A stretch of DNA of 64,000 nucleotides, taken from the NCBI GenBank assembly GCA_937129365.1, contig CAKZNB010000018.1, forward strand, positions 62,001 to 126,000. Direction: 5' to 3'. Positions 1 to 8,455 of the stretch are shown here, piece by piece. Position numbers and translations under genes: made by a program. This DNA comes from an uncultured Flavobacteriales bacterium. GTDB taxonomy: Bacteria; Bacteroidota; Bacteroidia; Flavobacteriales_D; CAJJDF01. The notes below the pieces were generated by a model. The model did not search any database, was not told the DNA's origin, and saw nothing but the letters and a program-made list of their open reading frames with translations. The stretch's first letter is position 1. Each line of letters opens with the position of its first letter.

Positions 1-612
1 GAAAACAAATTAATCTATGCAAAAGGATTTAAAGAGATTCTCGGACTAGAGGAAAATGAAATAAATATACTTAACTTAAATTCTCTGGTTACAGAGGTAT
101 TCAAACAATTTTTAAATGAATACCACGATAGAGCATTACTCTATTTATATAATAACAATGAAAATTTAGATACACTTTCTAGTAGTGTAATTCTTAAAGT
201 ATTTGGCCTTGATTATCCATTGTTTTTAAATATCAAAGTATTTAAAACAGATGATAATGGTAATTTGATTTCTATTATTGGCAGAATTAAATTTGCAGAG
301 TCATTAAAAACAACTGAGGTGGTTCAATATGATTTATCAGGGAATTTTGATAAAGATTTTCTTTTTAAAATGAATCATAATTTGGATTTTAAAAGTAGAA
401 TTTCAAAAACAGAAATAACTATTTTAGAGAATATTGAAAAAGAACTAAGTATCACAGAAATTGCAAAAAAGCACACTATTGGTGTTGAAGAATTAGAAAC
501 AATTATTGAAAACATTCATTCTCGATTTGGTACTAAATCAAACGAAGAGTTGATTAATTTTGCCCTTAAAAACCATTTGTTGCCCAATCAATTTAACTTA
601 TTTAATAGCTAA
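1..612 (+). CDS. PAS-like / LuxR-type HTH regulator, 5' partial
   Basis: The frame is open from the first base of the window, so the gene begins upstream; the TTG at 220 is internal and not a start. The visible 203 residues have an N-terminal part resembling a PAS or ligand-sensing fold. The last ~60 residues look like a LuxR/GerE helix-turn-helix: ILENIEKELSITEIAKKHTI followed by an ETIIENIHSRFGTKS-type recognition segment. It is probably a transcriptional regulator that senses a small signal. The cold-shock gene downstream has its own promoter, so the two need not be co-transcribed. The HTH is convincing; the sensory domain is inferred from length and position. Confidence 0.7.
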   Translation, partial: ENKLIYAKGFKEILGLEENEINILNLNSLVTEVFKQFLNEYHDRALLYLYNNNENLDTLSSSVILKVFGLDYPLFLNIKVFKTDDNGNLISIIGRIKFAESLKTTEVVQYDLSGNFDKDFLFKMNHNLDFKSRISKTEITILENIEKELSITEIAKKHTIGVEELETIIENIHSRFGTKSNEELINFALKNHLLPNQFNLFNS

Positions 613-662
613 TTAAATTAGCTTAAACACTGACTGATACAATAATAAAATAGCAAAACTGC

Positions 663-691
663 TTGAAAATCGTTTTTTAAACCTATATTTG
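663..691 (+). promoter_or_regulatory. Bacteroidota-type promoter of the cold-shock gene
   Basis: A TTG at 663-665 and TATATTTG at 684-691 are separated by 18 nt. This matches the -33 TTTG / -7 TAnnTTTG pattern of the Bacteroidota primary sigma factor. The start codon lies 23 nt downstream of the -7 box. Confidence 0.65.
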
Positions 692-714
692 AGCATTAAC
701 TTATTATAATAAAA

Positions 715-906
715 ATGAAAACAGGAAAAGTAAAATTTTTCAATGAGACTAAAGGATTTGGTTTTATTGTAGAAGACGATACAAACGAAGAGCACTTTGT
801 GCATGTATCAGGATTAATTGATGAAATTAAAGAAGATGATTCAGTTGAATTCGAATTAAAAGAAGGAAAAAAAGGGATGAATGCCGTAGATGTAAAAGTG
901 GTATAA
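715..906 (+). CDS. cold-shock domain protein (CspA family)
   Basis: 63 residues, a single cold-shock OB-fold. RNP1 is KGFGFI (residues 13-18) and RNP2 is HFVHVS (27-32), the aromatic surface that binds single-stranded RNA or DNA. These proteins act as RNA chaperones in the cytoplasm and help translation at low temperature or in stationary phase. The length is typical for the family, slightly shorter than E. coli CspA. The gene is monocistronic, with its own promoter at 663-691 and a strong terminator at 926-962. Whether it is cold-inducible cannot be read from the sequence. Confidence 0.93.
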   Translation: MKTGKVKFFNETKGFGFIVEDDTNEEHFVHVSGLIDEIKEDDSVEFELKEGKKGMNAVDVKVV

Positions 907-925
907 CTCCTGTAATTTTAGAATT

Positions 926-962
926 AAAAAAGCCTTAAATACTTAGTGTTTAAGGCTTTTTT
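926..962. terminator. bidirectional rho-independent terminator
   Basis: An inverted repeat AAAGCCTTAAA / TTTAAGGCTTT with a ~9-nt loop has an A-run on its left and a T-run on its right. It can therefore stop both the cold-shock transcript (+) and the convergent HtrA transcript (-). Confidence 0.88.
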
Positions 963-983
963 GTTGGTATGAAAATTCACAGA

Positions 984-2438
984 TTACATGCCCATTCCGT
1001 AATATGCCTTCATTCCATTAGGATAGTATCCTTCAATTAATACCCCTTCACTTTCGGCTTTTTTCAACTGTTTCTTTAGTTCTTTTACCGAACTTATGGG
1101 TTGTTTATCAATTTTTGTAATGATGAATCCACTATTGATACCGATTTCTTTTAGCTTTCCTTTTCCTACTTCTTTTACTTTTACACCTTTAGTAATTTTT
1201 AAAGCTTTTAGCTCTTTTTCACTAGGAATTGAGAAAGAAGCAGATAATAAGGTTTCAATTTTTGGTTTTTTAACCAAGCCAGTAGTTCCTTCATAGTTTC
1301 TTAATGTTACTACAGCAGTTTTTTCTTTTCCATTTCTTATAAGCTCCACAGTTACCTTGTCACCAGGATTATACCTGCCAACTTGCTCTTGCAATTGCGG
1401 AACAGATTTTATGGCAGTTGAATTAATTTTGGTAATTACATCTCCTTTTTTAATTCCAGCAGACTCTGCAGCTCCACCTTCAGATAACCCATTAACAAAT
1501 ACTCCCTCAGTAATTTTAGAGCCAATTTCGTTTGCCAGATTCTGATTCATTTCTTGAATTCCTACACCAATAAATGCTCTTTGTACGATTCCATACTTAA
1601 TCATATCAGTAGTTACTTTTTTCATAATATTCACAGGCACAGCAAACGAATATCCAGAATAAGAACCCGTTTGTGAAGCAATTGCGGTATTAATTCCTAC
1701 TAACTCACCTTTTGAATTAACTAATGCTCCACCACTATTCCCAGGATTAACCGCAGCATCTGTTTGGATAAAACTCTCAATCGGAAAAATTTGTTTTCCA
1801 TTGCTATTTCGTTGCATAATGTTAATGCTTCTTCCTTTAGCACTCACAATTCCGGCAGTAACTGTAGAAGTCAAATTAAAAGGATTCCCAACTGCAAGCA
1901 CCCACTCTCCTACTTGAATTTCATCAGAATTTCCGATTGCAATTGGCGAAAGATTGGTTTCTTCAATTTTTAATACCGCCATATCTGTAGAAGGGTCAGT
2001 TCCTATTACTTTTGCTGTGTATTCCCTGTTATCATTTAGTACTACCTGAATAATATCTGCTTTTTCTACCACATGATTATTGGTAACAATATATCCATCC
2101 TCAGATATTATGACTCCAGAACCAGAACCTCTTTGGCTTCTGTTAGCTCCGCCATTTCCGTAGAATAATTCAAACAATTGCTCTTCTTGAGAAAGTTGTC
2201 TTCGTTTAGTTTCGGTATTGATGTGCACTACACTATTTAAACTTTGATTAGCTGCATGTTTAAAATCCAACACCGAACCAGCAGCATTTGTTGGCACATT
2301 TACGGGCTGAGCAAAAATAGGAGATTCTTGCTTTTGCTGGATAATTATTTCTTTGTCTGGTGTTAATAAAGAATAGCCGCCCAAAGCTATTGCTCCGCCC
2401 AAAAAGGCAATTGAAATTGTTTTTACTATAGTTTTCAT
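984..2438 (-). CDS. HtrA/DegP-family periplasmic serine protease (Do-like)
   Basis: 484 residues. An N-terminal hydrophobic segment (about 5-25) is a signal peptide or membrane anchor. The trypsin-like domain carries the triad His122 (TNNHVV), Asp152 (DMAVL) and Ser235 (NPGNSGGAL). Two PDZ-like segments follow, the first around residues 290-375 and a second, more divergent one near 395-475. The family degrades or refolds damaged envelope proteins. It ends convergent with the cold-shock gene, and a REPIN-like repeat lies upstream. The length is normal for the family and all catalytic residues are present. The exact paralogue (DegP, DegQ or DegS type) cannot be fixed; two PDZ domains favour DegP/DegQ. 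Confidence 0.93.
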   Translation of the reverse strand: MKTIVKTISIAFLGGAIALGGYSLLTPDKEIIIQQKQESPIFAQPVNVPTNAAGSVLDFKHAANQSLNSVVHINTETKRRQLSQEEQLFELFYGNGGANRSQRGSGSGVIISEDGYIVTNNHVVEKADIIQVVLNDNREYTAKVIGTDPSTDMAVLKIEETNLSPIAIGNSDEIQVGEWVLAVGNPFNLTSTVTAGIVSAKGRSINIMQRNSNGKQIFPIESFIQTDAAVNPGNSGGALVNSKGELVGINTAIASQTGSYSGYSFAVPVNIMKKVTTDMIKYGIVQRAFIGVGIQEMNQNLANEIGSKITEGVFVNGLSEGGAAESAGIKKGDVITKINSTAIKSVPQLQEQVGRYNPGDKVTVELIRNGKEKTAVVTLRNYEGTTGLVKKPKIETLLSASFSIPSEKELKALKITKGVKVKEVGKGKLKEIGINSGFIITKIDKQPISSVKELKKQLKKAESEGVLIEGYYPNGMKAYYGMGM

Positions 2439-2614
2439 ATATTTAAAGTATTAATTGATTTGTTAAACTGTATATCATTTTTTTTGATACACTAATTTAA
2501 CGCTTCAATTAACTGAAGTAAAGGGGTTGTGAGTTAAAAAATGTTAAAGGGGGAATGAATAAATTTATTGTTAAATTATTATACTTTTTAAAAAAGTAAA
2601 AATTAACTTAAGCT

Positions 2615-2691
2615 GTCATTCCTGCGAAGGCAGGAATCTTCGTAAATGAAATGATTCTCGTGATATAGATTCCCTCCTTCGAGGGAATGAC
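2615..2691 (+). repeat. REPIN-like paired-hairpin repeat, copy A
   Basis: A 77-bp element made of two short hairpins in inverted orientation, beginning GTCATTCC and ending GGAATGAC. The left hairpin is ATTCCTGC-gaag-GCAGGAAT. The right hairpin is ATTCCCTC-cttc-GAGGGAAT, so both sides of that stem have changed together. The interior TGATTCTCG...ATAGATTCC is shared with the copies at 17837 and 20796. It lies between plsC and the HtrA gene. Confidence 0.85.
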
Positions 2692-2714
2692 ACCGAAAAA
2701 AAAGAAAGAGATAT

Positions 2715-3461
2715 TTAACAATCAATCTTTGACTTTACTTTCTCTTCGGTCATTGCTAACAACTCTTCCAATATCATTGAATTAGCTTCAATAGGTTCAT
2801 GTGTATAGAAAGTAATTGGAGAAAATAATCCCAAAGGAAATTTTCCGTACTTGAATACTTTCCAAGAGTTATTGATAGAAATTGGAACAATTAGAGCTTC
2901 TGAATTTTTCTTTAGCATCATTTTTAATCCATTGGTAGAAAAAGATTTAGGTTTTCCATCTCTACTTCTTGTTCCTTCAGGGAAGATGACTGCCGACCAG
3001 GTGTTCTCGTTTAATCTTTTAGCAAACTTACCCAATTCCGCTATTGCAGATTTTCCGTCTTTTCTATCGATTAATGCTGCTCCTCCGTGCCTTAAATTAT
3101 AGGAAACACTTGGGATTCCTTTCCCTAATTCTTTCTTAGAAACAAACTTCGCATGATGTTTTCTGAAATACCAAATAATGGGCGGAATATCAAACAAACT
3201 CTGGTGGTTGGCAACAAAAATGATCGTTCGTTTCGATGGGATTTCTGGTTTGTTCAATCGTTTTACAGGAACTCCCAAAATCAATAACGAGCGAGTTAAA
3301 CACAAGTTCATCATATCAACCACCCACTTGTGAGCAGAATAGCCAAAGACGTTAAAAGCAAACCACTGTATCGGATGGAAAATGACTAAAATCAGAAAAA
3401 ATATTAAAGCAAAAATTGGGGACAGTATGTAACTCAGTATCTTCATATTAGCACATTTCAC
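2715..3461 (-). CDS. plsC: 1-acyl-sn-glycerol-3-phosphate acyltransferase (PlsC-like)
   Basis: 248 residues. An N-terminal membrane segment at about 8-30 precedes the acyltransferase domain, with the HX4D catalytic motif NHQSLFDIP and the glycerol-phosphate-binding block FPEGTRSRDG. The family acylates lysophosphatidate to phosphatidate at the inner membrane. It is the last gene of a minus-strand run with a GPAT-like enzyme, gpsA and ansA. Its start overlaps the end of ansA by 14 nt, which implies translational coupling. The context, glycerol-3-phosphate supply and a second acyltransferase in the same run, fits phospholipid synthesis well. The symbol follows family and context; acyl-donor preference is unknown. 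Confidence 0.88.
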   Translation of the reverse strand: MKCANMKILSYILSPIFALIFFLILVIFHPIQWFAFNVFGYSAHKWVVDMMNLCLTRSLLILGVPVKRLNKPEIPSKRTIIFVANHQSLFDIPPIIWYFRKHHAKFVSKKELGKGIPSVSYNLRHGGAALIDRKDGKSAIAELGKFAKRLNENTWSAVIFPEGTRSRDGKPKSFSTNGLKMMLKKNSEALIVPISINNSWKVFKYGKFPLGLFSPITFYTHEPIEANSMILEELLAMTEEKVKSKIDC

Positions 3462-4467
3462 CAGCTAAACTTTCGTTCAACTTTTCTTTAATAGTTTCTC
3501 CTTTATATTTACCTAACACATACATCATTTTGGTAATTGCTGCCTCGGTGGTAATGTCTCTTCCGGATAGTATTCCAATTTTTTCGAAAGCACTACTCGT
3601 GTCGTATTTTCCTTGCACTACGCTTCCTGCTTGACATTGAGTGACATTAAGTATCGTTATCCCATTATTAACTGCTTGCCTTAATTCATCCAAAAACCAA
3701 CTTATAGTTGCAGCATTTCCAGAACCATAGGTTTCTAAAATCAGTCCTTTTAATCCTGATATTGAGAGCATTGCACGAACAGCTTGTTGAGTAATTCCTG
3801 GAAACAATTTCAATATTGCTACATTCTCTTCAAAGTTTGTGAATATATCTAGTTTTTCAGTTTCACGATAATGAATAGCATATTTTGAAAATTTGATATT
3901 GACTCCTGCTTCTGCCAATTTTGGGTAGTTGTAAGATTGGAAAGCCTCAAAATCCTCAGAATTTACTTTTGAAGTTCTGTTTCCTCGGTACAAATCGTAT
4001 TCAAAATATATACAAACCTCGGGTACAATTGGCTTTCCATTTTCTTTGGCAGCTGCAATTTCAATAGCAGTAATTAAGTTTTCTTTTCCGTCAGTACGAA
4101 TAGTTCCAATTGGCAATTGCGAACCTGTAAGAATTACTGGTTTTTTTAATCCTTTGAGCATAAAACTCAGTGCTGATGCAGTATACGACATGGTATCCGA
4201 ACCATGTAGAATTACAAATCCATCATATTTTGAATAATTATCTTCTATGATTTTAGAGATTTTTACCCAACCCGCAATATTCATATCCGAGGAATCAATA
4301 GGCTTATCGAATGAAATAGTTTCAATATTTACAGCAATTTTCTTTAGTTCTGGAACTTGTTCTTCGATATTCGAAAAATCAAATGGACGAAGAGTTTTTG
4401 ATTCAAAATCTTCAATCATACCAATGGTTCCACCCGTATAAATCAATAAAATATTTGGTTTATTCAT
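3448..4467 (-). CDS. ansA: type I (cytoplasmic) L-asparaginase
   Basis: 339 residues, the usual length for type I asparaginases. The nucleophile motif YTGGTIGM is at residues 10-17. The second active-site motif reads LHGSDTMSYTAS, with Ser90-Asp91 where most enzymes have Thr-Asp; Ser keeps the hydroxyl group. A GSQLPIG segment and an NRTSK motif follow, as in the family. No signal peptide is seen, so it should be cytoplasmic and hydrolyse asparagine to aspartate and ammonia. It lies between gpsA and plsC and overlaps plsC by 14 nt, an odd partner for lipid genes. A related amidase activity (for example on glutamine) is possible. Confidence 0.9.
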   Translation of the reverse strand: MNKPNILLIYTGGTIGMIEDFESKTLRPFDFSNIEEQVPELKKIAVNIETISFDKPIDSSDMNIAGWVKISKIIEDNYSKYDGFVILHGSDTMSYTASALSFMLKGLKKPVILTGSQLPIGTIRTDGKENLITAIEIAAAKENGKPIVPEVCIYFEYDLYRGNRTSKVNSEDFEAFQSYNYPKLAEAGVNIKFSKYAIHYRETEKLDIFTNFEENVAILKLFPGITQQAVRAMLSISGLKGLILETYGSGNAATISWFLDELRQAVNNGITILNVTQCQAGSVVQGKYDTSSAFEKIGILSGRDITTEAAITKMMYVLGKYKGETIKEKLNESLAGEMC

Positions 4468-4473
4468 TTGTAA

Positions 4474-5502
4474 TTAATTTGAACTAAAAAAATCTGTGTC
4501 GTCACTTACAGGAAGGTTCATCACATAATCCAATCCTTGTTTTATCTCCCAATCTTCGTAAATTACTTTGTGCAAAGCATCTGCCAATGGCGAGTTAAAC
4601 CCATAACCAGCAAGGAGTTTCACTACTTTTACTGTTTTAATTCCTTCGGCTACTTCACTCAAATCTTCCAGTATTTCATCAATGGACTTTCCTTTTGCCA
4701 AGTTATACCCTACTCTAAAATTTCTACTTAATTTACTGTTGCAAGTTGCCATCAAATCTCCAATTCCTGCCAATCCCATAAAAGCTTTTTCGCTTGCACC
4801 AAATGCCTTCCCAAAAAACACCATTTCTGCCATTCCACGAGTAATTAGCAGAGCTTTAGAGTTATCTCCATAGCCCAATCCTTCTAGCATTCCAGCTGCA
4901 ATTGCTATGTAGTTTTTGAGCACACTTGCCAATTCTACACCCAACACTTGATTGGAGCCATAGACTCTAAAAATACTGCTATTCAGAGCTTTTTTTCCTT
5001 CTCTCACCACTTCGTTGTAGCGGCTGGCAATTACAGTTCCTGCAATTTCTTTGTTGGATAATTCCTTAGCCAAATTTGGTCCAGCAATGCAACCAACTCT
5101 CACCACCGAAGTTTCTCGCAAAATCAATTCTGACATAGTAAGCACTTCCGTTTTATTCAATTCTTCTACCTCATTGATGTCTTTTTCAATGTGTAGTCCT
5201 TTAGTTCCATGAATTAAAATATGCTCGGGATTAAGAAATGGATTGAATTTTTCAAGCATTTCTTTAAAGTTACTAGAAGGTACTATCGGAAACAATAATT
5301 TACAGTCTGTTGCAATTTCTTCAATGTTGTTTGTCGCCCTTACTTTTTCATTAATAGTTTGCCCTTTATGCTCCCTTTCGGTATTAATTTTATTGGCAAT
5401 TTCTTCTCTTCGGGCATAGATAAGCACCTCGCAATTTAATGCTAATAGATTAGCTAAAGCTAATCCAAAGTTTCCTGTACCTATTACTCCTACTTTTTTC
5501 AT
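4474..5502 (-). CDS. gpsA: glycerol-3-phosphate dehydrogenase [NAD(P)+]
   Basis: 342 residues. The dinucleotide-binding Rossmann motif GTGNFG is at residues 8-13. The C-terminal all-helical domain contains KNYIAIAAGMLEGLGYGDN, with the catalytic lysine typical of the family, and AGIGDLMATC. It reduces dihydroxyacetone phosphate to sn-glycerol-3-phosphate, the backbone for phospholipids. It sits 3 nt after the acyltransferase gene at 5506-7179, which would use its product, and 6 nt before ansA. It is cytoplasmic with no signal peptide. The identification is secure from motifs, length and context. Confidence 0.95.
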   Translation of the reverse strand: MKKVGVIGTGNFGLALANLLALNCEVLIYARREEIANKINTEREHKGQTINEKVRATNNIEEIATDCKLLFPIVPSSNFKEMLEKFNPFLNPEHILIHGTKGLHIEKDINEVEELNKTEVLTMSELILRETSVVRVGCIAGPNLAKELSNKEIAGTVIASRYNEVVREGKKALNSSIFRVYGSNQVLGVELASVLKNYIAIAAGMLEGLGYGDNSKALLITRGMAEMVFFGKAFGASEKAFMGLAGIGDLMATCNSKLSRNFRVGYNLAKGKSIDEILEDLSEVAEGIKTVKVVKLLAGYGFNSPLADALHKVIYEDWEIKQGLDYVMNLPVSDDTDFFSSN

Positions 5503-5505
5503 AAA

Positions 5506-7179
5506 TTACACATAATCTTCTAATCCATAACTACTTAATTTATTATGGTAGTAATACAATAACTTCATACTTTGTGTAGAAATTTCTCCTTTTTTATTCT
5601 TTTTAAGAACGTATTTTGGATGCGAAGAACCTACTTTTTCAATCCCAGAAATCATTAATTCTTCTGTGGGTAATTCTAATTCTTCTGAAAGCAAAATTTT
5701 GTCCTCTCTCTCCAGAACTTTCAACCTATCTCGCACATGATCGATACCAATTTTAAATTCCAATTCTGCAATTTTTGTTTCGTCTTGAGGTAAGCCCAAA
5801 ATTTCAAATACTGAAAATTGTTTGAATCGTTTTCTGATAATCTGAAAAGCTACAAAAGCAACCAAATTACTAGATAAAACAACCGTATTTTCTTTAAATT
5901 CTTGTAAAATTCTTTCACCTAATATTTGAGTATATTGGCTATCTCGCTGCACATCTCGCACAATTTTTCCGTTCAATTTAAAATAATCAGCAACTTTTAC
6001 CTCTTTGCCAACAGCAGAAATACTATTTCCATCCTCATCTACTCTATTTCCAAAAACATCCATAGCTGGAGCAAAACTTATAGTCATGCCTGGGTTTGAG
6101 GTAATTACCTTGTATGTTCTTTTTAGTAAACCATAGGTATTGGTGTTCTCATCTTCTAAATACTGTTCCTTTCCTTGATCTTTTAAATGGTGTTCGATTA
6201 GTTTTTTCGCTTCAAGCACATAATGATAATTGAGTGTTGCTGGAATAATGAAAATCTTTTTACCATTGCCATCTTTTAGGTTAATTCGCTGAGCATCAAT
6301 CACTGTCCCTAATAATCCTAACTTTAATTTCTCCTCTAACTCCCCAGAATGAGAGCGAGAACCTCCTGGGTAAAACAAACTATTTACATCTTTAGTTAGA
6401 GCAATCGTTGAATAGCTTTTAAGCGTTTCTATATATAATCTATGTTTTCTTCTACGGTCTACTTTATAAGCTCCCATATTATGCATAAAGTTTGATAAAG
6501 CTTTAATTGTAAATAAATTAACTCCAGCTCCATACGTAAATGCTGGCAAACCTAAATTATTTAAACTTAACCCAATAGTTGGGGAGTCTAAGTTGCTATA
6601 ATGAGTTGGCACTACTACAATTGTCCCCATTTCTTGTAGTTTTCTTATATGATCAATATCTCCCTGAATTTTCATCCTATCATAGAGTTTGTCAACTGAA
6701 CTAAACACTTTAAATAAAATTTGAGGGAAAGAATTTATTAATCGTGAATACACATAAGGTAGTGCTTTTTGAGCAAACCTGAATGAAGAAGGTTTAAAAT
6801 TTGCCACCATTTCTTTGGTGTAAAAATCTATGATTTCATCCAATATTTTTTCATCAATCTCGGCTGTATCTCCTTTATTTTCAATTGATTTTACTGAACG
6901 AATTTGTTTTTTTATTCCACTCCAAAACAGTTTTTCTTTGGGGTCGTCTGATTTCCAAGGGGTTTTGGTAAGTCTAATTTTTTCTTGGTAGAGAATATTT
7001 TTCAGCTCTTCTCTCAATTTTCCCGACTCAACAGTCATCCAAGAAGAATTTTTTAACACATAGGATTTTACCTTCTCCAAGAATTCTTCTTCGTTGTTGT
7101 AGGTTTTGTAAATAGGCCAGTCCTCCATGTTTTCTATAACAGGAGGCAATGGTTTTTCTATGGTTTTGCGATTTGGCAT
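5506..7179 (-). CDS. glycerol-3-phosphate acyltransferase-like protein (PlsB/GPAT-type fold)
   Basis: 557 residues. The central acyltransferase domain has the HX4D motif HYSNLD (His193, Asp198) and the substrate block FYPGGSRSHSGE, close to the GGSR/GGRSR form of PlsB and GPAT enzymes rather than the EGTR form of PlsC. About 180 residues precede the domain and ~200 follow it, so it is much longer than PlsC. It likely acylates glycerol-3-phosphate made by the adjacent gpsA, with plsC in the same operon adding the second chain. There is no obvious signal peptide; membrane association is probably peripheral. Annotators often call this Bacteroidota family simply 1-acylglycerol-3-phosphate acyltransferase. 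Confidence 0.78.
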   Translation of the reverse strand: MPNRKTIEKPLPPVIENMEDWPIYKTYNNEEEFLEKVKSYVLKNSSWMTVESGKLREELKNILYQEKIRLTKTPWKSDDPKEKLFWSGIKKQIRSVKSIENKGDTAEIDEKILDEIIDFYTKEMVANFKPSSFRFAQKALPYVYSRLINSFPQILFKVFSSVDKLYDRMKIQGDIDHIRKLQEMGTIVVVPTHYSNLDSPTIGLSLNNLGLPAFTYGAGVNLFTIKALSNFMHNMGAYKVDRRRKHRLYIETLKSYSTIALTKDVNSLFYPGGSRSHSGELEEKLKLGLLGTVIDAQRINLKDGNGKKIFIIPATLNYHYVLEAKKLIEHHLKDQGKEQYLEDENTNTYGLLKRTYKVITSNPGMTISFAPAMDVFGNRVDEDGNSISAVGKEVKVADYFKLNGKIVRDVQRDSQYTQILGERILQEFKENTVVLSSNLVAFVAFQIIRKRFKQFSVFEILGLPQDETKIAELEFKIGIDHVRDRLKVLEREDKILLSEELELPTEELMISGIEKVGSSHPKYVLKKNKKGEISTQSMKLLYYYHNKLSSYGLEDYV

Positions 7180-7182
7180 CTA

Positions 7183-7422
7183 CTAAAGGTCTTCTTTTTC
7201 GTAGTTTTCAAGCTCTTTTTCATAAAATTTGTTTGCTTCCTCAATTAAGTGAGCTACAATATTTACCATTTCATCCTCTTCTTCGTCTTTTGATAAATCA
7301 TCAAACCATTCTATCTCGTCATTTACCAAATTGATTAAGAATCGAGGATATTCGGTATGTAACACAAACATTTCGTCAGGCAATTCGGTAGTATCTGCAA
7401 GTAAAAATCTAGGTAGTTCCAT
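7183..7422 (-). CDS. small acidic protein of unknown function
   Basis: 79 residues, strongly acidic (many Glu and Asp, especially residues 34-50 and the C-terminus), no membrane segment and no recognised motif. It is probably the first gene of the glycerolipid operon, 3 nt before the GPAT-like gene, and is likely co-translated with it. The position suggests a small accessory or regulatory subunit for the acyltransferase, but nothing in the sequence shows this. Codon use resembles its neighbours, so it is taken as a real gene. Confidence 0.7.
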   Translation of the reverse strand: MELPRFLLADTTELPDEMFVLHTEYPRFLINLVNDEIEWFDDLSKDEEEDEMVNIVAHLIEEANKFYEKELENYEKEDL

Positions 7423-7564
7423 TTCTTTTTCTTTTCTATTTTTTAATCTTATTAAGATAATAACAATTAAGGGTCTAATTTAAGGAAATAAAGAAGTATT
7501 TCTAATAAATATTGACTGATAATTCAAGTTTTTTTTAACTTGCAATTGATTTAAAAAAAGAACA

Positions 7565-8455
7565 ATGAATTTTCCGGATAGATATGCTGCCATAGATATA
7601 GGGTCAAATGGGATGCGATTATTAATTGCTAAAGTTGTTGAAAATGAAGGAATTACTTCTGTTCAAAAACTTTCTCTGGTTCGTGTACCAATCCGACTTG
7701 GAGAGGATGTATTTAATAGCGGAATAATTTCTGAAGAGAAAAAAGAGCTGTTTATCAAAACCATCAAAGCTTATAAATTATTGATGGATATTTATCAGGT
7801 AAAAGATTTTAGAGCGGTAGCTACAAGTGCAATGAGGGAAGCAAAGAATGGTAATGAAATTGCTCAAATTATTAAAGAGGAAACTGATATTGACATCAGT
7901 TTGATTGATGGAAAAATGGAAGCTGATTTGATTTTCTCTACTATTTACACTCAAAACATCAGCAAATCAGATTCATATTTGTTTATTGATGTAGGCGGAG
8001 GAAGTACCGAGATCACTATTTTCAATAAAGGAAAACGAGTAGAATCCAAATCATTTAAGATTGGAACTGTACGATTACTTAAAGATAAAGTTGATCAGAA
8101 TAATTGGGATGAAATGGACAAATGGCTTGAAAATGTGGTGAATAGCGACAAAGATTTTAAGGCAATTGGTACTGGAGGAAACATTAATAGATACTTTAAG
8201 CTTTCAAGAAATGGCCATTTAGAACCTGTAAAAACCGCAGTAATTGATGAATTGTATACTGACTTGAACTCAATGAATTCCGAAGAAAGAGCAAAAAAAT
8301 ATAGATTACGGTATGACAGAGCTGATGTAATTGTACCTGCAGGAAAAATTTATCTTTCTATCCTAAAAAAATGTGGAATTGATGAGATTATCGTTCCTAA
8401 AATTGGACTGAGTGATGGGATTATTTATTACTTGTTTAAAAGGGATAATTATTAA
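7565..8455 (+). CDS. Ppx/GppA-family phosphatase (exopolyphosphatase-like)
   Basis: 296 residues, the short two-domain form. The actin-like (ASKHA) nucleotide-fold motifs are present: AAIDIGSNGMRLLI at residues 8-21, AVATSAMREAKNG near 90-100, and IDVGGGSTEIT near 140-150. The family hydrolyses polyphosphate or pppGpp, linking phosphate storage and the stringent response. No C-terminal HD domain is present, unlike long Ppx. It is convergent with the next gene, and the two stop codons overlap within TTAA. Substrate (polyP or pppGpp) cannot be told from sequence. Confidence 0.88.
   Translation: MNFPDRYAAIDIGSNGMRLLIAKVVENEGITSVQKLSLVRVPIRLGEDVFNSGIISEEKKELFIKTIKAYKLLMDIYQVKDFRAVATSAMREAKNGNEIAQIIKEETDIDISLIDGKMEADLIFSTIYTQNISKSDSYLFIDVGGGSTEITIFNKGKRVESKSFKIGTVRLLKDKVDQNNWDEMDKWLENVVNSDKDFKAIGTGGNINRYFKLSRNGHLEPVKTAVIDELYTDLNSMNSEERAKKYRLRYDRADVIVPAGKIYLSILKKCGIDEIIVPKIGLSDGIIYYLFKRDNY

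Noticed and set aside
7525-7542. Short inverted repeat CAAGTT/AACTTG with a T-run before the Ppx/GppA gene
   Set aside because: The arms are only 6 bp and the loop is a plain T tract, so it is probably chance in AT-rich DNA.
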